Origin: Thalassiosira profunda
Taxonomy: Eukaryota > Bacillariophyta > Thalassiosirophyceae > Thalassiosirales > Thalassiosiraceae
Assembly (NCBI GenBank): GCA_036939355.1
Contig: JALLAP010000967.1
Location: 1-14,443, forward strand
DNA: 14,443 nucleotides
Direction: 5' to 3'
Positions within the stretch are counted from its first letter, which is position 1, and every line of letters starts with the position of its first letter. Positions 1 to 6,913 of the stretch are shown piece after piece. Below the pieces are notes generated by a model. That model was given only the letters and a program-made list of their open reading frames with translations. It did no database searches and had not been told where the DNA came from. A program made the position numbers and the translations under genes.

Positions 1-636
1 GACGCTGCCATACCTCCGCAGCAGCTGCGGAGGGACCTGCAGCCGCCCATGGCCCCTGTAAACCGGCCAGTTCTTCTTGACAGAGGCCGGGTCCTCAAAG
101 TCGGTGGCCTGCGCCCGAGCAAGCCAGGAACCCTGCGCCTCCTTCTTCTGCGACGACTCGCCCTCCAGCTCGCCGGCCGGGGCTGCTGTGGACGACTCCG
201 AAGAAACGAGGGCATCCCCGCCCGAGCACTGCGTCTCCTCGGCGGCCTCGGCGGCCGTCACCGCCGACTGGAACGTCGTGAGGAGCGCAGCCCCACCAGC
301 AATGCTGCCCCCCTCGGTAGGAGGGACGCCCCCCGCGACGACGGCCTCCTGGCGCCCCGCGCCGCCGCCGGCGACGACGGCTTGTCCCTCCGGGAGGAGG
401 AGGGGCGGAGGGGCGCCGGGCTGGCCATCCTGGAGGAGCGGTTGGCCACCGTTGGTGGGAAGGGTGGAGCCACCGCCCGCGAGGAGGGCGGACTCGCGAG
501 CCGGAAACGCGCCCTCCGATCTCGGCGGGGAAGCGGCCTTCGGAGACCGGACCGCCGCCCCAGCGGTAGGATCGGAGGAGTTGGTTTGGTCTGCGAGGGC
601 GGAGCGGCCCGTCGTCGGCGGCACAGCGGTCGGCAT
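1..636 (-). CDS. Hypothetical Ala/Gly/Pro-rich protein, N-terminal 212 residues (3' end off the left edge)
   Basis: Reading the minus strand from an ATG at 636-634 gives 212 codons without a stop up to the window edge. I do not recognise the protein. About the first 165 residues are low-complexity, rich in Ala, Gly, Pro, Ser and Glu, and probably disordered. The last 45 or so look more like a folded segment, with WLARAQATDFEDPASVKKNW followed by VYRGHGRLQVPPQLLRRYG. The start is chosen because it is the only in-frame ATG before the long open stretch and has a purine at -3 (gaccATG). High GC and GC-rich third positions match the neighbouring genes. Overlapping plus-strand reading frames here look like shadows. 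A mobile-element structural protein is possible, but nothing seen proves it. Confidence 0.6.
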   Translation of the reverse strand, partial: MPTAVPPTTGRSALADQTNSSDPTAGAAVRSPKAASPPRSEGAFPARESALLAGGGSTLPTNGGQPLLQDGQPGAPPPLLLPEGQAVVAGGGAGRQEAVVAGGVPPTEGGSIAGGAALLTTFQSAVTAAEAAEETQCSGGDALVSSESSTAAPAGELEGESSQKKEAQGSWLARAQATDFEDPASVKKNWPVYRGHGRLQVPPQLLRRYGSV

Positions 637-999
637 GGTCGTTCGGGGCGAGGCTAGGAGGACGGAAAAAGCATGGCGTTTGTGCGGCGAACGGGAAGCG
701 AGGCTGAAAAATTCGCCCCTCACTTTTGACGCCACGCTAAGTGCGAGTTACGGTACGTTCCACTTATTAGACGAATATCGTTCGTATTGTACGATACCAT
801 ACTTACTTCGAGCGAGCGAGGGCGAGAGGAACCCGCCCCCAGCCCCAGCCGCCCAAAGCCGCCGGTAGCGCCACGACGCCCTGCATTTGAGCCTGAGGAC
901 TGAGGAGGTAATTCGAGCAAAACTTGGGAGCGCCCAAGGCAGCTGCTTATACATACATCGTCATTCGCTGTTGCTGCGTGGACCACGAGCGACAAAATA
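637..999. other. Divergent intergenic region
   Basis: This 363-bp stretch separates the minus-strand gene at the left edge from the RING gene at 1000, so it probably holds both promoters. I see no coding signal. A TATA-like stretch, TTATACATACAT, lies at 947-958, about 40-50 bp upstream of the RING-gene ATG. Confidence 0.5.
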
Positions 1000-1613
1000 A
1001 TGGGTCGATCAAAAAAGGGAAGGGCGAAGAAGAGAGTTGGCGGGTCTTCCCAGCAGACGCCGGCTACGACGGAACAGAAAATTGAGGGAGCGTCCGCGAG
1101 CAAATCCGCCTTCAGCTTTGGGGCCGCTCCGTCTGCTGCAGCTCCCGCCGCGGCCGGCGCGACGTTTGTGTTCGGGGCTGATGGCGGGGCCTCATCGTCG
1201 ACAACTCCGGCGAGCACGTTCGTCTTTGGCGCGGGATCGACCACCACTCCCGCTGCCCCACCCGCCCCGGTGTCATCGAAGCACAGCAAAAAGAAAGACA
1301 AAAAATCTGCAGATGTCAAAGGAGGTAGGGTGCTGGTGAAGGAATCACTGGACGTCGTTGGAGGACAGGGGGCGCCCGGCGTATCGTGCCAATACTTGGT
1401 GGTTCCCTCCACAGACGAGAATCGTCCCGCAGAGGCGAAACAGCGTGCGCAGTTCACCGACGAGGAGTTGTTCCAACCGCCTCCACCGAAGGAGGAATGC
1501 GGCATTTGCCTTTTGCCGCAGAAGGATGTGACGCAAGTGGTGTATCGAGAATGCTGCGGCAAGAGCATTTGCTGCGGTTGTTTCATGATCGGGATGGGTG
1601 GGGCTCGCAGGCC
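1000..1613 (+). CDS. RING-finger protein with FxFG repeats, N-terminal 204 residues (cut by the N at 1614)
   Basis: The ATG at 1000 opens a Lys/Arg-rich start (MGRSKKGRAKKR). An Ala/Ser/Pro-rich segment follows with three FxFG motifs: FSFG at residues 38-41 and FVFG at 56-59 and 74-77. After a second Lys-rich patch (about 94-107) comes a RING-like zinc motif: CGIC (C167, C170), then CCGKSICCGC (C185-C194). The last zinc pair is missing because the sequence stops at an N. By family this is expected to be an E3 ubiquitin ligase of the diatom RING-Sel1 type; substrates are unknown. The 72 bases before the N occur again exactly at 6922-6993, where the frame continues through CPFCR into Sel1 repeats, so that segment shows what the missing C-terminus should look like. 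FxFG motifs are typical of nucleoporins and nuclear transport factors; a nuclear-pore link is inference. Confidence 0.75.
1542..1613 (+). repeat. 72-bp exact duplicate, copy A (contig end before the N)
   Basis: Bases 1542-1613 are identical to 6922-6993. Both encode the RING core from YRECCGKSIC to the ARR that precedes the CPFC pair. The preceding base already differs (t1541 against c6921), and copy A ends at the N. The length equals the duplication at the second N (8615-8686 and 8688-8759), which points to contig overlap by an assembly word length. Confidence 0.9.
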
Positions 1614-1614
1614 N
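1614..1614. other. Assembly gap (single N) joining unrelated genes
   Basis: The single ambiguous base separates a RING-gene fragment from the middle of an aminotransferase gene. The reading frame happens to run through the N, so an automatic gene caller could produce a false fusion. Neither flank has the other half of its gene next to it, so this is a scaffold join and not a biological fusion. Confidence 0.9.
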
Positions 1615-2213
1615 TGAACATGCCGTGGGAAAAGCTCGACGTCACCACCTACAGCTGGCAGAAGGTCCTCGGCGGCGAGGGGGCGCACGGGATGCTCATC
1701 CTCAGCCCGCGCGCGGTGGAACGTTTGGAGAGCTACACTCCCGACAACCGCCCCCTCCCCAAAATCTTCCGCCTGACCAAAAAGGGCAAGCTCGACGCGG
1801 GAATCTTCAAGGGGGCGACGATCAACACTCCCTCCATGATGGCTGTGGAGGATTACATTGACGCCCTCGCGTGGGCCGAGAGCGTGGGGGGGAACGACGG
1901 ACTCGTTGGCATCTCGAACGCCAACCTCCAAACCATCGAAAAGTTCGTGGACCAGAACGAGTGGATCGACTTCCTCGCCAAGGATCCCGCGACCCGTTCC
2001 AACACGAGCGTGTGCTGCACCCTCGACCTTTCGCCGGAGCAGATCAAGGAATTCGTGGCGTTGTTGGAGAAGGAGAACGTGGCGTTGGACATTGGGGGGT
2101 ACCGCGACGCGCCGCCGAGCATTCGGATCTGGTGCGGGGCGACAGTGGAGACAGCCGACGTCGAGGCGCTGATGCCGTGGCTCCAGTGGGCGTACGACGA
2201 GGTTAAGAAGTAA
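1615..2213 (+). CDS. serC: Phosphoserine aminotransferase, C-terminal half (5' end missing at the N)
   Basis: This enzyme converts 3-phosphohydroxypyruvate and glutamate to O-phosphoserine in the phosphorylated serine pathway, using pyridoxal phosphate. About 198 residues are present, roughly half of a usual protein. The segment [20 protein letters not shown] contains the expected PLP-binding lysine ([11 protein letters not shown]). It is followed by [20 protein letters not shown] and [20 protein letters not shown], which are characteristic of the class V aminotransferase branch found in alphaproteobacteria and Methanosarcina, as distinct from the E. coli-type SerC. The protein ends in [10 protein letters not shown] with TAA at 2211-2213. 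The N-terminal domain is not in the window. The gene converges on TRM5 with a 169-bp gap. The bacterial-type affinity suggests an endosymbiotic or transferred origin, but that is inferred from remembered motifs only. Confidence 0.88.
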
Positions 2214-2382
2214 GAAAACGAGCAGTTGCAAGGTGAGAGGCGATATGCGGCGGTGCTGTTTGGTGGAGAGAGAGGATAGAAGCAATGGTGCATGTGTGGC
2301 GCTAGCAAAGGATCGGGCAGCAAGAGAAACGTGATCGGGAACGCACATCGAATAAGCACTTAGTTTCGGAGGAAGTGCACTT

Positions 2383-3999
2383 TCAGTCCAACCCGTAGTC
2401 GCCCTGCATCCGCCGGAGCAACAACCTCGTCACGCTGAAGCTGACGCAAATCACCAGCTTTCCCGGCGCGGCGTCCCGTACTTCCCTTGCCTTCACCTCG
2501 CACCCGAGCTCGTCGAGGTACGCACCGCGAAACTTGCTGGGCTCCACGTAGCCTCCCTCGGGAAGCAGGCCGTCGGCCACCAAATCGATGGCCACCTCGG
2601 CCGCTGTCCGCTCCTCATCTCCCCGCGCAAACGTGTACAGGTGCACCCGCGGCGGGGAGTCGGTGGTGCCGCCGCTCGGCCACCACCGCAGGGCGTTGAG
2701 AAAGGAAGCAGAATCGAGGGGGAAGTTCAACACCAAGTGATCGGGAAGCTCCGAGGGGTCGATGCCCAGGTTCATGATGAACTGACTCGCGTCTCCGCAA
2801 TGCACTCGAAAGGTCGGTCCGCCGACGTCGATCCCGCTCCGGCCGGCGCTGTCGGTGCAATACGCCACCGCGTCCGGGTTCAGATCGTTGGCTAGGATGC
2901 GGCAGCCCTTGGCCACCGCGGCCCGAATGCACAGTGCGCCCACCCCGCAGAAGGCGTCCGCCACGAGTTGGTTCGGTTTGAACTCGTGCTCGATCATCCG
3001 TGTTCGCTCTCCCTCCAAACGCGTGCACCAGTACACCTTCCGCAGATCGAAACGGAGGGCCACGCCGTGCTCGATCACGCGCACGACGTAGTCGTCCTCC
3101 CCGGCGAGGAGCTCGGTTTGGTACGTTCGGTAGGGGCCGCCCACCTCGCCGAGCTTGTTGACCACCGTGCGGATCGAGGACTGCAGTCGGTCCAGCATCA
3201 CGCGCCCGATGAGCTTGCGGTACGGCAGGTGGGGCTGCCGGAGGTTGACGTGCGCCACGTGGCCAATTTGTTCGTAAGAGGAGGGCGGCGGCTGCGCGTC
3301 CGGGGGCAATATCTTGGACAGGATTCGGTGCACCGGCTGATTGTGGTACGCGACGTCGATGCGTTCTGACTTCCCGGGGACAGCGTCGAATTCGTCGGTC
3401 AATCTTTGCAGGATATGCTCAGGCACTGCCGGCAGCTGTCGCGTGAGTTGTAAGAGAGGCCCATCCTGATGCAAATTGGTTTCCTTGCCGCCATCTGCGC
3501 GTTCGTTCTCGTAGCTCTGCCTCTCCTCCGGCCGCGCGGGGAACTGTTTGTTGCGTCGACGCCGCACTTCCCGTTGCCTGTCTTCGGTTTCCTGCCTCTT
3601 CTTGCGGAGTTCACCGTCAAACCATTGGCGCATCGCCCTGTCCTCTCCTCTATCAGGCATTGCCAAACGATAATCGAGAAGTATCCTCTTTCGTTTCTGC
3701 GGTGCCCCGTCGCCATCGCACTCATCTTTTGCATCCAGCGCATCGCAATCCCTGACGACCTTGACGGGCGGATGCACCCCGTCCAACTCCTCCATGCGCG
3801 TGGCCAACAAGGATTTGACGGGACTATCTTTGTTGCTGAGGAGCCAGTGGACATGCCGTGCCGGAACGCTGATTGTTGGCAATTCCAGCGTTTCGTTCAT
3901 GTCGTCGCAGAACGACTTCCAATCGTCTTCGTCTATCTCGGTGTCGCCGCGCTGGAACAGCAACGAAGACGAAGAGGCCATGCGTTGCGCTAGACTCAT
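2383..3999 (-). CDS. TRM5: tRNA (guanine(37)-N1)-methyltransferase, TRM5 family
   Basis: The enzyme methylates G37 next to the anticodon using S-adenosylmethionine, which prevents frameshifting. The predicted protein is 538 residues. The N-terminal domain ends at KRILLDYRLAMPD (about 104-116). The Trm5 linker and catalytic core begin at SYEQIGHVAHVNLR (241-254) and continue with LPYRKLIGRVMLDR, VVNKLGEVGGPYRTYQTELL and KVYWCTRLEGER. SAM motif I is VADAFCGVGALCI (346-358), followed by ANDLNPDAVAYC (370-381). The catalytic NLP-type motif reads NFP (425-427). The start is the ATG at 3999. The frame stays open for 256 more codons upstream, but that stretch lies antisense to another gene and has no Trm5 similarity. 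Residues about 112-168 are an inserted dispersed repeat. The Ser/Arg-rich start (MSLAQRMASSSSLLFQR) could be a mitochondrial signal, since Trm5 is often dual-targeted. Confidence 0.9.
   Translation of the reverse strand: MSLAQRMASSSSLLFQRGDTEIDEDDWKSFCDDMNETLELPTISVPARHVHWLLSNKDSPVKSLLATRMEELDGVHPPVKVVRDCDALDAKDECDGDGAPQKRKRILLDYRLAMPDRGEDRAMRQWFDGELRKKRQETEDRQREVRRRRNKQFPARPEERQSYENERADGGKETNLHQDGPLLQLTRQLPAVPEHILQRLTDEFDAVPGKSERIDVAYHNQPVHRILSKILPPDAQPPPSSYEQIGHVAHVNLRQPHLPYRKLIGRVMLDRLQSSIRTVVNKLGEVGGPYRTYQTELLAGEDDYVVRVIEHGVALRFDLRKVYWCTRLEGERTRMIEHEFKPNQLVADAFCGVGALCIRAAVAKGCRILANDLNPDAVAYCTDSAGRSGIDVGGPTFRVHCGDASQFIMNLGIDPSELPDHLVLNFPLDSASFLNALRWWPSGGTTDSPPRVHLYTFARGDEERTAAEVAIDLVADGLLPEGGYVEPSKFRGAYLDELGCEVKAREVRDAAPGKLVICVSFSVTRLLLRRMQGDYGLD
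3498..3665 (-). repeat. Dispersed repeat, copy 1, inside the TRM5 coding region
   Basis: This segment aligns with 5506-5685 over most of its length. Landmarks shared on the plus strand include CGGCCGCGCGGGGAA, TTGCGTCGACGCCGCA, CCTGTCTTCGGTTTCCTGCC and GTCCTCTCCTCTATCAG. On the minus strand it encodes RQETEDRQREVRRRRNKQF within TRM5. Similarity ends close to the two limits given. The copies differ by substitutions and short indels, so this is an old dispersed family and not an assembly duplicate. Confidence 0.85.
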
Positions 4000-4578
4000 T
4001 GCATGATAGTTTGTTCGCCAGCAAGGAGCAACGCTAATCGTTGCATGTGATGTGCGTGCCAATGGATGTGTGGGCGATGTAGGAGGTGCAAATGCCGCCG
4101 CAGAGTATCCACCCGGCCTGCCCGCGCGGCGGCGCCCACTCCATGTTACCCGCGCGTGCCATTGGGCGCAGGCTCCCGCGCTGCGGGTAAACATCGCGCT
4201 AGCGGAATCGGCGGAGGCCAACTCCGCGCCCCCAAGTTGATGGCAGATAATTCCGAGAGCAGAGAACGACCAGGGGCGATGGCGCTTCTTCCCGGCCTGT
4301 GTATGAATGGAGGGTCGTTCCATCGTCGAGGGGGACAAGACCAAGCCGAGAGGTGCACAAGGAGCCCCACCCTCTGGCGCCCGCCTGAAGTGTTGCAACT
4401 CTGCTGGTTGAGGCCGGTGTTGATGGTTGATGGTGCGATCTGGGAGGCAGGATCTGGGTGATTCCTGATTCCGCGTTTTGGGCCTAACAGATCGATCCAG
4501 AATCCAGATAGAGCGGCGACATACATAGGTACAGGCGACAGCGGGGCCGCGCCGTCGTTGGTCTCCCCCCCAAGGGAG
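4000..4578. other. Divergent intergenic region between TRM5 and the acidic-protein gene
   Basis: This 579-bp stretch separates two genes transcribed away from each other and probably holds both promoters. Reading frames that cross it show no recognisable domain. ACATACATAGG at 4519-4529 lies about 50-60 bp upstream of the plus-strand ATG and resembles the element at 951-958. I see nothing else I can name. Confidence 0.5.
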
Positions 4579-5400
4579 ATGGCGAAGAAGAAGAACAAGC
4601 GGAGGGGTAAGAAGGAGCGGGGGGCGTCCTCCTCCGCGGAGGAAACTCCCGCCGCCGCGGTGGCTGCCGTCGCCGATGGCGGAAAGGACGCCGAGCCCAC
4701 GACGCAGGAGGCAGCAGCCGCAGACGCCAACGCCAATCCCTTCCTCCCGCCGCCCGCAGCGTTGCAAAAAGAGGAGGAGGCCGTCGTTTCCGCCGAGGAG
4801 GGCGGCCCTTCGCCTGCTCCAGGGACTGTCGAGGGGGAGGAGGGGAGCGTGCAGGCGCCAGGACTTTCGAGCGCCGAGGAGGGAAAGGAAGCGCCCGTCG
4901 AGAAGGCAGCGGACGCTGCGGAGCCCGCAGACGCAGATGGGGAGGAGGCGGAAACCCCAAGTGCCGAAACTGTCACCACTCCGGGAGAGGACGTCAAATC
5001 AGAGGCGCAGGAGGAATCTCCGCAGGAGGTTCCGGCGGAGCGGTCCTTCATTGGAGATCTGGTCCTCGGGGGCGACTCTCCCCAAAAGGCGAGGGCCTCC
5101 CCGGACAGCGATGCGGCCGGGGGATTGGCGGCGGATGCTGCAGAGGGCATCGGGGAGACAGCCACGAGCAAAAAGGAGGTCGAGAAAGGATTGGGGGCGC
5201 CGCCCGCGGAAAAGGGAGATGGAGGGTGGGTGGTGGTGGACGAAACGGAGGCGAAGTCGGGGGGGAGGGCAGGTGCACAAGGGGAATTGGCGGAGGGCGA
5301 GGTGGAGACAAACGTGACGGATCGTCTTGCGAAATTGATGGCGAGGATTGTGGCGCGGAGCTGCTGCTCCAAGAGGGTGCGGGGCAGGGATTCTGACTGA
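4579..5400 (+). CDS. Acidic, intrinsically disordered protein with a conserved WVVV C-terminal module
   Basis: The ATG at 4579 gives 273 residues; a slightly longer frame would need a TTG start. The protein begins with a dense basic patch (MAKKKNKRRGKKER, residues 1-14). About 195 residues follow that are dominated by Glu, Ala, Pro, Gly and Ser and are probably disordered. The C-terminal 60 residues differ: GDGGWVVVDETEA (213-225), then a predicted amphipathic helix (VTDRLAKLMARIVAR) and SCCSKRVRGRDSD. This module and part of the 3' flank are duplicated at 8064-8264, with mostly conservative changes, which implies it matters. I do not recognise the family. WVVV in an acidic setting fits the Atg8-interacting motif pattern (aromatic-x-x-aliphatic), but that is speculative. 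The basic start could be a nuclear signal. Confidence 0.75.
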   Translation: MAKKKNKRRGKKERGASSSAEETPAAAVAAVADGGKDAEPTTQEAAAADANANPFLPPPAALQKEEEAVVSAEEGGPSPAPGTVEGEEGSVQAPGLSSAEEGKEAPVEKAADAAEPADADGEEAETPSAETVTTPGEDVKSEAQEESPQEVPAERSFIGDLVLGGDSPQKARASPDSDAAGGLAADAAEGIGETATSKKEVEKGLGAPPAEKGDGGWVVVDETEAKSGGRAGAQGELAEGEVETNVTDRLAKLMARIVARSCCSKRVRGRDSD

Positions 5401-5504
5401 GTATGCAGGAGTCGGGCAAGAGGAAACAACGCAAGCTACAGCCTTTGCAGTTTGCAGTATCCGTCTCCCGCTCCAATAGCCCCGTTTCACAGTCCACCTT
5501 TGCG

Positions 5505-5891
5505 TCAGCATTCGTTTCCGTAGTTCTGCGTCTGCGCCCCTTCCGGCCGCGCGGGGAATTGCTTGTTGCGTCGACGCCGCATTTCCCGTTCCCTGTCTTC
5601 GGTTTCCTGCCTCCTCCGGCGGAAGTCACGATCTAAACATTGTCGCGTTGCCGTCCTCTCCTCTATCAGACATTGGCGCTCATCGTCGTCTGTTCCAGGA
5701 TCGCGAAGAGTATGCTCCCCCATCCCTGACGATTCGTCCCGGACATTGGGACTGCTGCGAGCTTTGCTCGAGCAGAAGACATGCGAGGTCGTCGAGCGCT
5801 GCGGCGAGGGGTAGTTGATCAACATGCCCGCGGCAACGCTGGCGGCGGCCATCAGTACGCCGACGTAGATCGCTGTCACGAGCATCAGCAT
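5505..5891 (-). CDS. Hypothetical repeat-bearing ORF with hydrophobic N-terminus
   Basis: An ATG at 5891 gives 128 residues. The first 25 are hydrophobic (MLMLVTAIYVGVLMAAASVA), consistent with a signal anchor. The middle contains DERQCLIEERTATRQCLDRD, and the C-terminus is the dispersed-repeat peptide RRQETEDREREMRRRRNKQF followed by PARPEGAQTQNYGNEC. The last third is the repeat copy shared with TRM5, read in the same frame. It could be a small membrane-anchored protein, a decayed gene, or an open stretch in repeat DNA. No other family was recognised and codon evidence is weak. Confidence 0.35.
   Translation of the reverse strand: MLMLVTAIYVGVLMAAASVAAGMLINYPSPQRSTTSHVFCSSKARSSPNVRDESSGMGEHTLRDPGTDDDERQCLIEERTATRQCLDRDFRRRRQETEDREREMRRRRNKQFPARPEGAQTQNYGNEC
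5506..5685 (-). repeat. Dispersed repeat, copy 2
   Basis: Homologous to 3498-3665 in the same orientation, about 2 kb away. On the minus strand it encodes an Arg/Glu-rich helix (EDREREMRRRRNKQFPARPE). No target-site duplications or terminal inverted repeats were obvious at either copy. Confidence 0.85.
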
Positions 5892-6232
5892 GTTTCTTCT
5901 ATCTGCTTCAACATATGCATATCCACTTCTGCATAGGCTGTTCAGTGTGCATTCGCCTGGACGTTACGTACTCGTGCGGCAATCGCGAAGCGCGCCCGGT
6001 ACAGATGCACACTCGAGCCGCACAGCACAGGGATGGAGGGAGACGACGCGGTGCGATAGGAGGAAGTGGACAGCCAGGGAGAGGCAGACCACCGGCGAAC
6101 CAGCACCCGCCCCCTCTTGCCAACACATATGGCGATGGTCGGAGCCGCCCATCGCCGCCGGTGGGGCCCTCACAGCCTTCACAACAATTGCAATACCTCC
6201 CGCATCACCTCGGGTTTTTGAGGTCCGATCCG

Positions 6233-6250
6233 GTGGCTACCGGTAGCCAC
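6233..6250. repeat. Perfect 18-bp palindrome
   Basis: GTGGCTACCGGTAGCCAC reads the same on both strands with no spacer. It could be a dimeric protein-binding site or a remnant of a mobile-element end. No partner copy is seen in the window. Confidence 0.6.
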
Positions 6251-6806
6251 AGGACCCCCCAAACGACCCCCGGCCCCAAACCAACGTTGCGGCCTCCTCG
6301 GGACACATCTTGGCGACGTCGTTTGCGCCTTGGACCGACGGCAGAGCATCGTTTAACTGATGTTCTGACCCCCTTCCTGACCGGGTAAATATCGAGGCCG
6401 GGAATATGTTGAGTGGGAAGTGTTGCCAGTAAACATAGTAACAGCCGACAACCCCCAACACCAGTTACACTATTTCAAAGGGCATGTATTAAGCTTTCAT
6501 AAACATCGGCACCACGCATACTGAGACCTTATATTGAGGCCGCCATGGCCGTCTACTTTTGGGTGTGATCGCATGTTTGTCTCAGAGCTACGTAGGATTC
6601 TACTAAAATATACGTAGGAATTAGTACAAATTTGGCGGGAAGAGTTTTGAGGTCTTCAAGATGGCGAGATGGTAGAGACCCCCCGCGGCATGGCGCCGCG
6701 AGCCGCCAATACCCGCAGCACCATCCTAATATTGCACACACCACCCCTCAACGACCCAATGCAAAGGACTGCATGCTTGGAATGGTGTAAATCGGCCCAA
6801 TACTAG

Positions 6807-6834
6807 GCCATTTATAGCGTTTTCGGCAAATGGC
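6807..6834. repeat. Short inverted repeat (7-bp stem, 14-nt loop)
   Basis: GCCATTT at 6807-6813 pairs with AAATGGC at 6828-6834. It is short enough to be chance and no function is assigned. Confidence 0.3.
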
Positions 6835-6913
6835 AGTCTAATGGCTGTCCTAGGCAGGAAAGGGTTAACATCGTGACTATCGTACTCATTCATTACTTCC
6901 TGTTGTACGTAGA

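Larger units (their letters stand above)
5892..6913. other. About 1 kb without a convincing gene; composition becomes AT-richer after about 6400
   Basis: Open frames on both strands here (for example 5915-6388 plus) have proline/arginine-rich translations with no domain and look like chance openings. The first half is GC-rich like the genes; from about 6400 to 6913 the sequence is visibly AT-richer, as expected of intergenic or old mobile DNA. It holds an 18-bp palindrome (6233-6250) and a short hairpin (6807-6834). The last 20 bases, ending TACGTAG at 6912, look like a pyrimidine-rich splice acceptor just before the RING segment. Confidence 0.5.

Noticed and set aside
49..868. Plus-strand frames of 202 and 263 codons at the left edge
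   Set aside because: Arg/Pro/Ala-rich shadow translations opposite the minus-strand frame that is open to the window edge.
1386..2213. Continuous frame running through the N at 1614 into the aminotransferase
   Set aside because: The part before the N is an out-of-frame reading of the RING gene; continuity depends on an unknown base at a contig join.
720..2348. 542-codon minus-strand frame opposite the RING and aminotransferase genes
   Set aside because: It spans the N and is antisense to two recognised genes; its translation has no domain.
4000..4767. 256-codon upstream extension of the TRM5 frame
   Set aside because: It crosses an intergenic region and lies antisense to the acidic gene, has no Trm5 similarity, and GC-rich DNA often lacks stops by chance.
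4146..5429. 427-codon minus-strand frame antisense to the acidic gene
   Set aside because: The plus-strand gene has a basic start, a proper ATG and a C-terminus preserved in a second copy; the antisense frame has no recognisable domain.
5915..6388. 157-codon plus-strand frame in the gene-free region
   Set aside because: Low-complexity Pro/Arg/Gly translation, no domain, and no copy or context supporting it.
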